Shown in pieces: positions 7,617 through 7,708 of a stretch of 7,708 nt of DNA. Below the pieces are notes generated by a model, which ran no database searches, had not been told where the DNA came from, and saw only the letters and a list, made by a program, of their open reading frames with translations. Every line of letters begins with the position of its first letter. Position 1 is the first letter of the stretch. The DNA comes from Clostridia bacterium (lineage in GTDB: Bacteria > Bacillota > Clostridia > Oscillospirales > Acutalibacteraceae). The position numbers were made by a program, and so were the translations under genes. The stretch spans positions 1 through 7,708 of the forward strand of contig CAAENL010000177.1 in NCBI GenBank assembly GCA_900757335.1, read 5' to 3'.

Positions 7617-7708
7617 AAAAGAGCTTGCCGCGGAACCGAAATTCAGCGATACAAAGGTCTTGGTGAAATGGACGCCGAGCAATTGTGGGAAACGACTATG
7701 AACCCAGA
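7617..7708 (+). repeat. Frameshifted partial second copy of the gyrB 3' region, cut by the window edge
   Basis: These 92 bases match 7361-7453 of gyrB (codons about 570-600) with one deleted G (GCCGGCGG becomes GCCGCGG) and one C-to-T change (ATCCAG becomes ATTCAG). The deletion breaks the reading frame, so the copy does not encode a working fragment as it stands; past the deletion the GyrB frame [10 protein letters not shown] resumes in a shifted phase. The copy starts after a 21-base unrelated AT-rich spacer and continues to the edge, so its full length is unknown. It may be a real duplication, the scar of an insertion or recombination event, or an assembly error. Confidence 0.9.

Overview
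The window is a replication-origin locus from a low-GC, Gram-positive bacterium of the class Clostridia, most likely an Oscillospirales/Ruminococcaceae-type lineage. The basis for this is the gene order dnaA - oriC - dnaN - yaaA - recF - remB - (zinc-ribbon membrane protein) - gyrB, strong AGGAGG-type ribosome binding sites, very AT-rich intergenic DNA, and protein details such as [13 protein letters not shown] in GyrB, which I recall from that group. The order is inferred from family knowledge and not from a search. No recognisable relative allows a species call.

Layout. Positions 1-648 (minus strand) hold a set of very small genes read away from dnaA: a 57-aa, a 35-aa and a 65-aa peptide gene in one tight unit, then a second promoter and the first 11 codons of another gene that leaves the window. 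Two of the three complete genes (57 and 35 aa) are below usual ORF cut-offs but have good ribosome binding sites. I recognise none of the products. Positions 649-923 are an AT-rich divergent promoter region, with a near-consensus promoter facing each way. dnaA is at 924-2240. Positions 2241-2516 are the origin proper: one perfect DnaA box, several TTTTCAACA-type repeats, and a run of CTA/TTA trinucleotides matching the DnaA-trio unwinding element. From 2517 to 7595 a compact plus-strand cluster encodes the sliding clamp, an S4 RNA-binding protein, RecF, RemB, a two-CxxC two-helix membrane protein and GyrB. The last 92 bases (7617-7708) are a near-identical, frameshifted second copy of part of gyrB, cut by the window edge.

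How it works together. DnaA binds and melts oriC. DnaN is the clamp for the replicase. RecF loads RecA at gaps. GyrB (with GyrA, outside the window) relieves the torsion of replication. RemB and the S4 protein are the usual passengers of this neighbourhood. The start codons in the dnaN-gyrB cluster are mostly GTG/TTG, and several genes overlap or share stop/ribosome-binding sequences, so translational coupling is likely.

Most unusual points: the unexplained micro-peptide unit where the rpmH-rnpA-yidC genes often sit; a 19-bp element shared by its two promoters, whose ATGTTGA core also recurs at the dnaA -35; the partial gyrB duplication; and the doubtful (possibly ATA) start of the zinc-ribbon gene.
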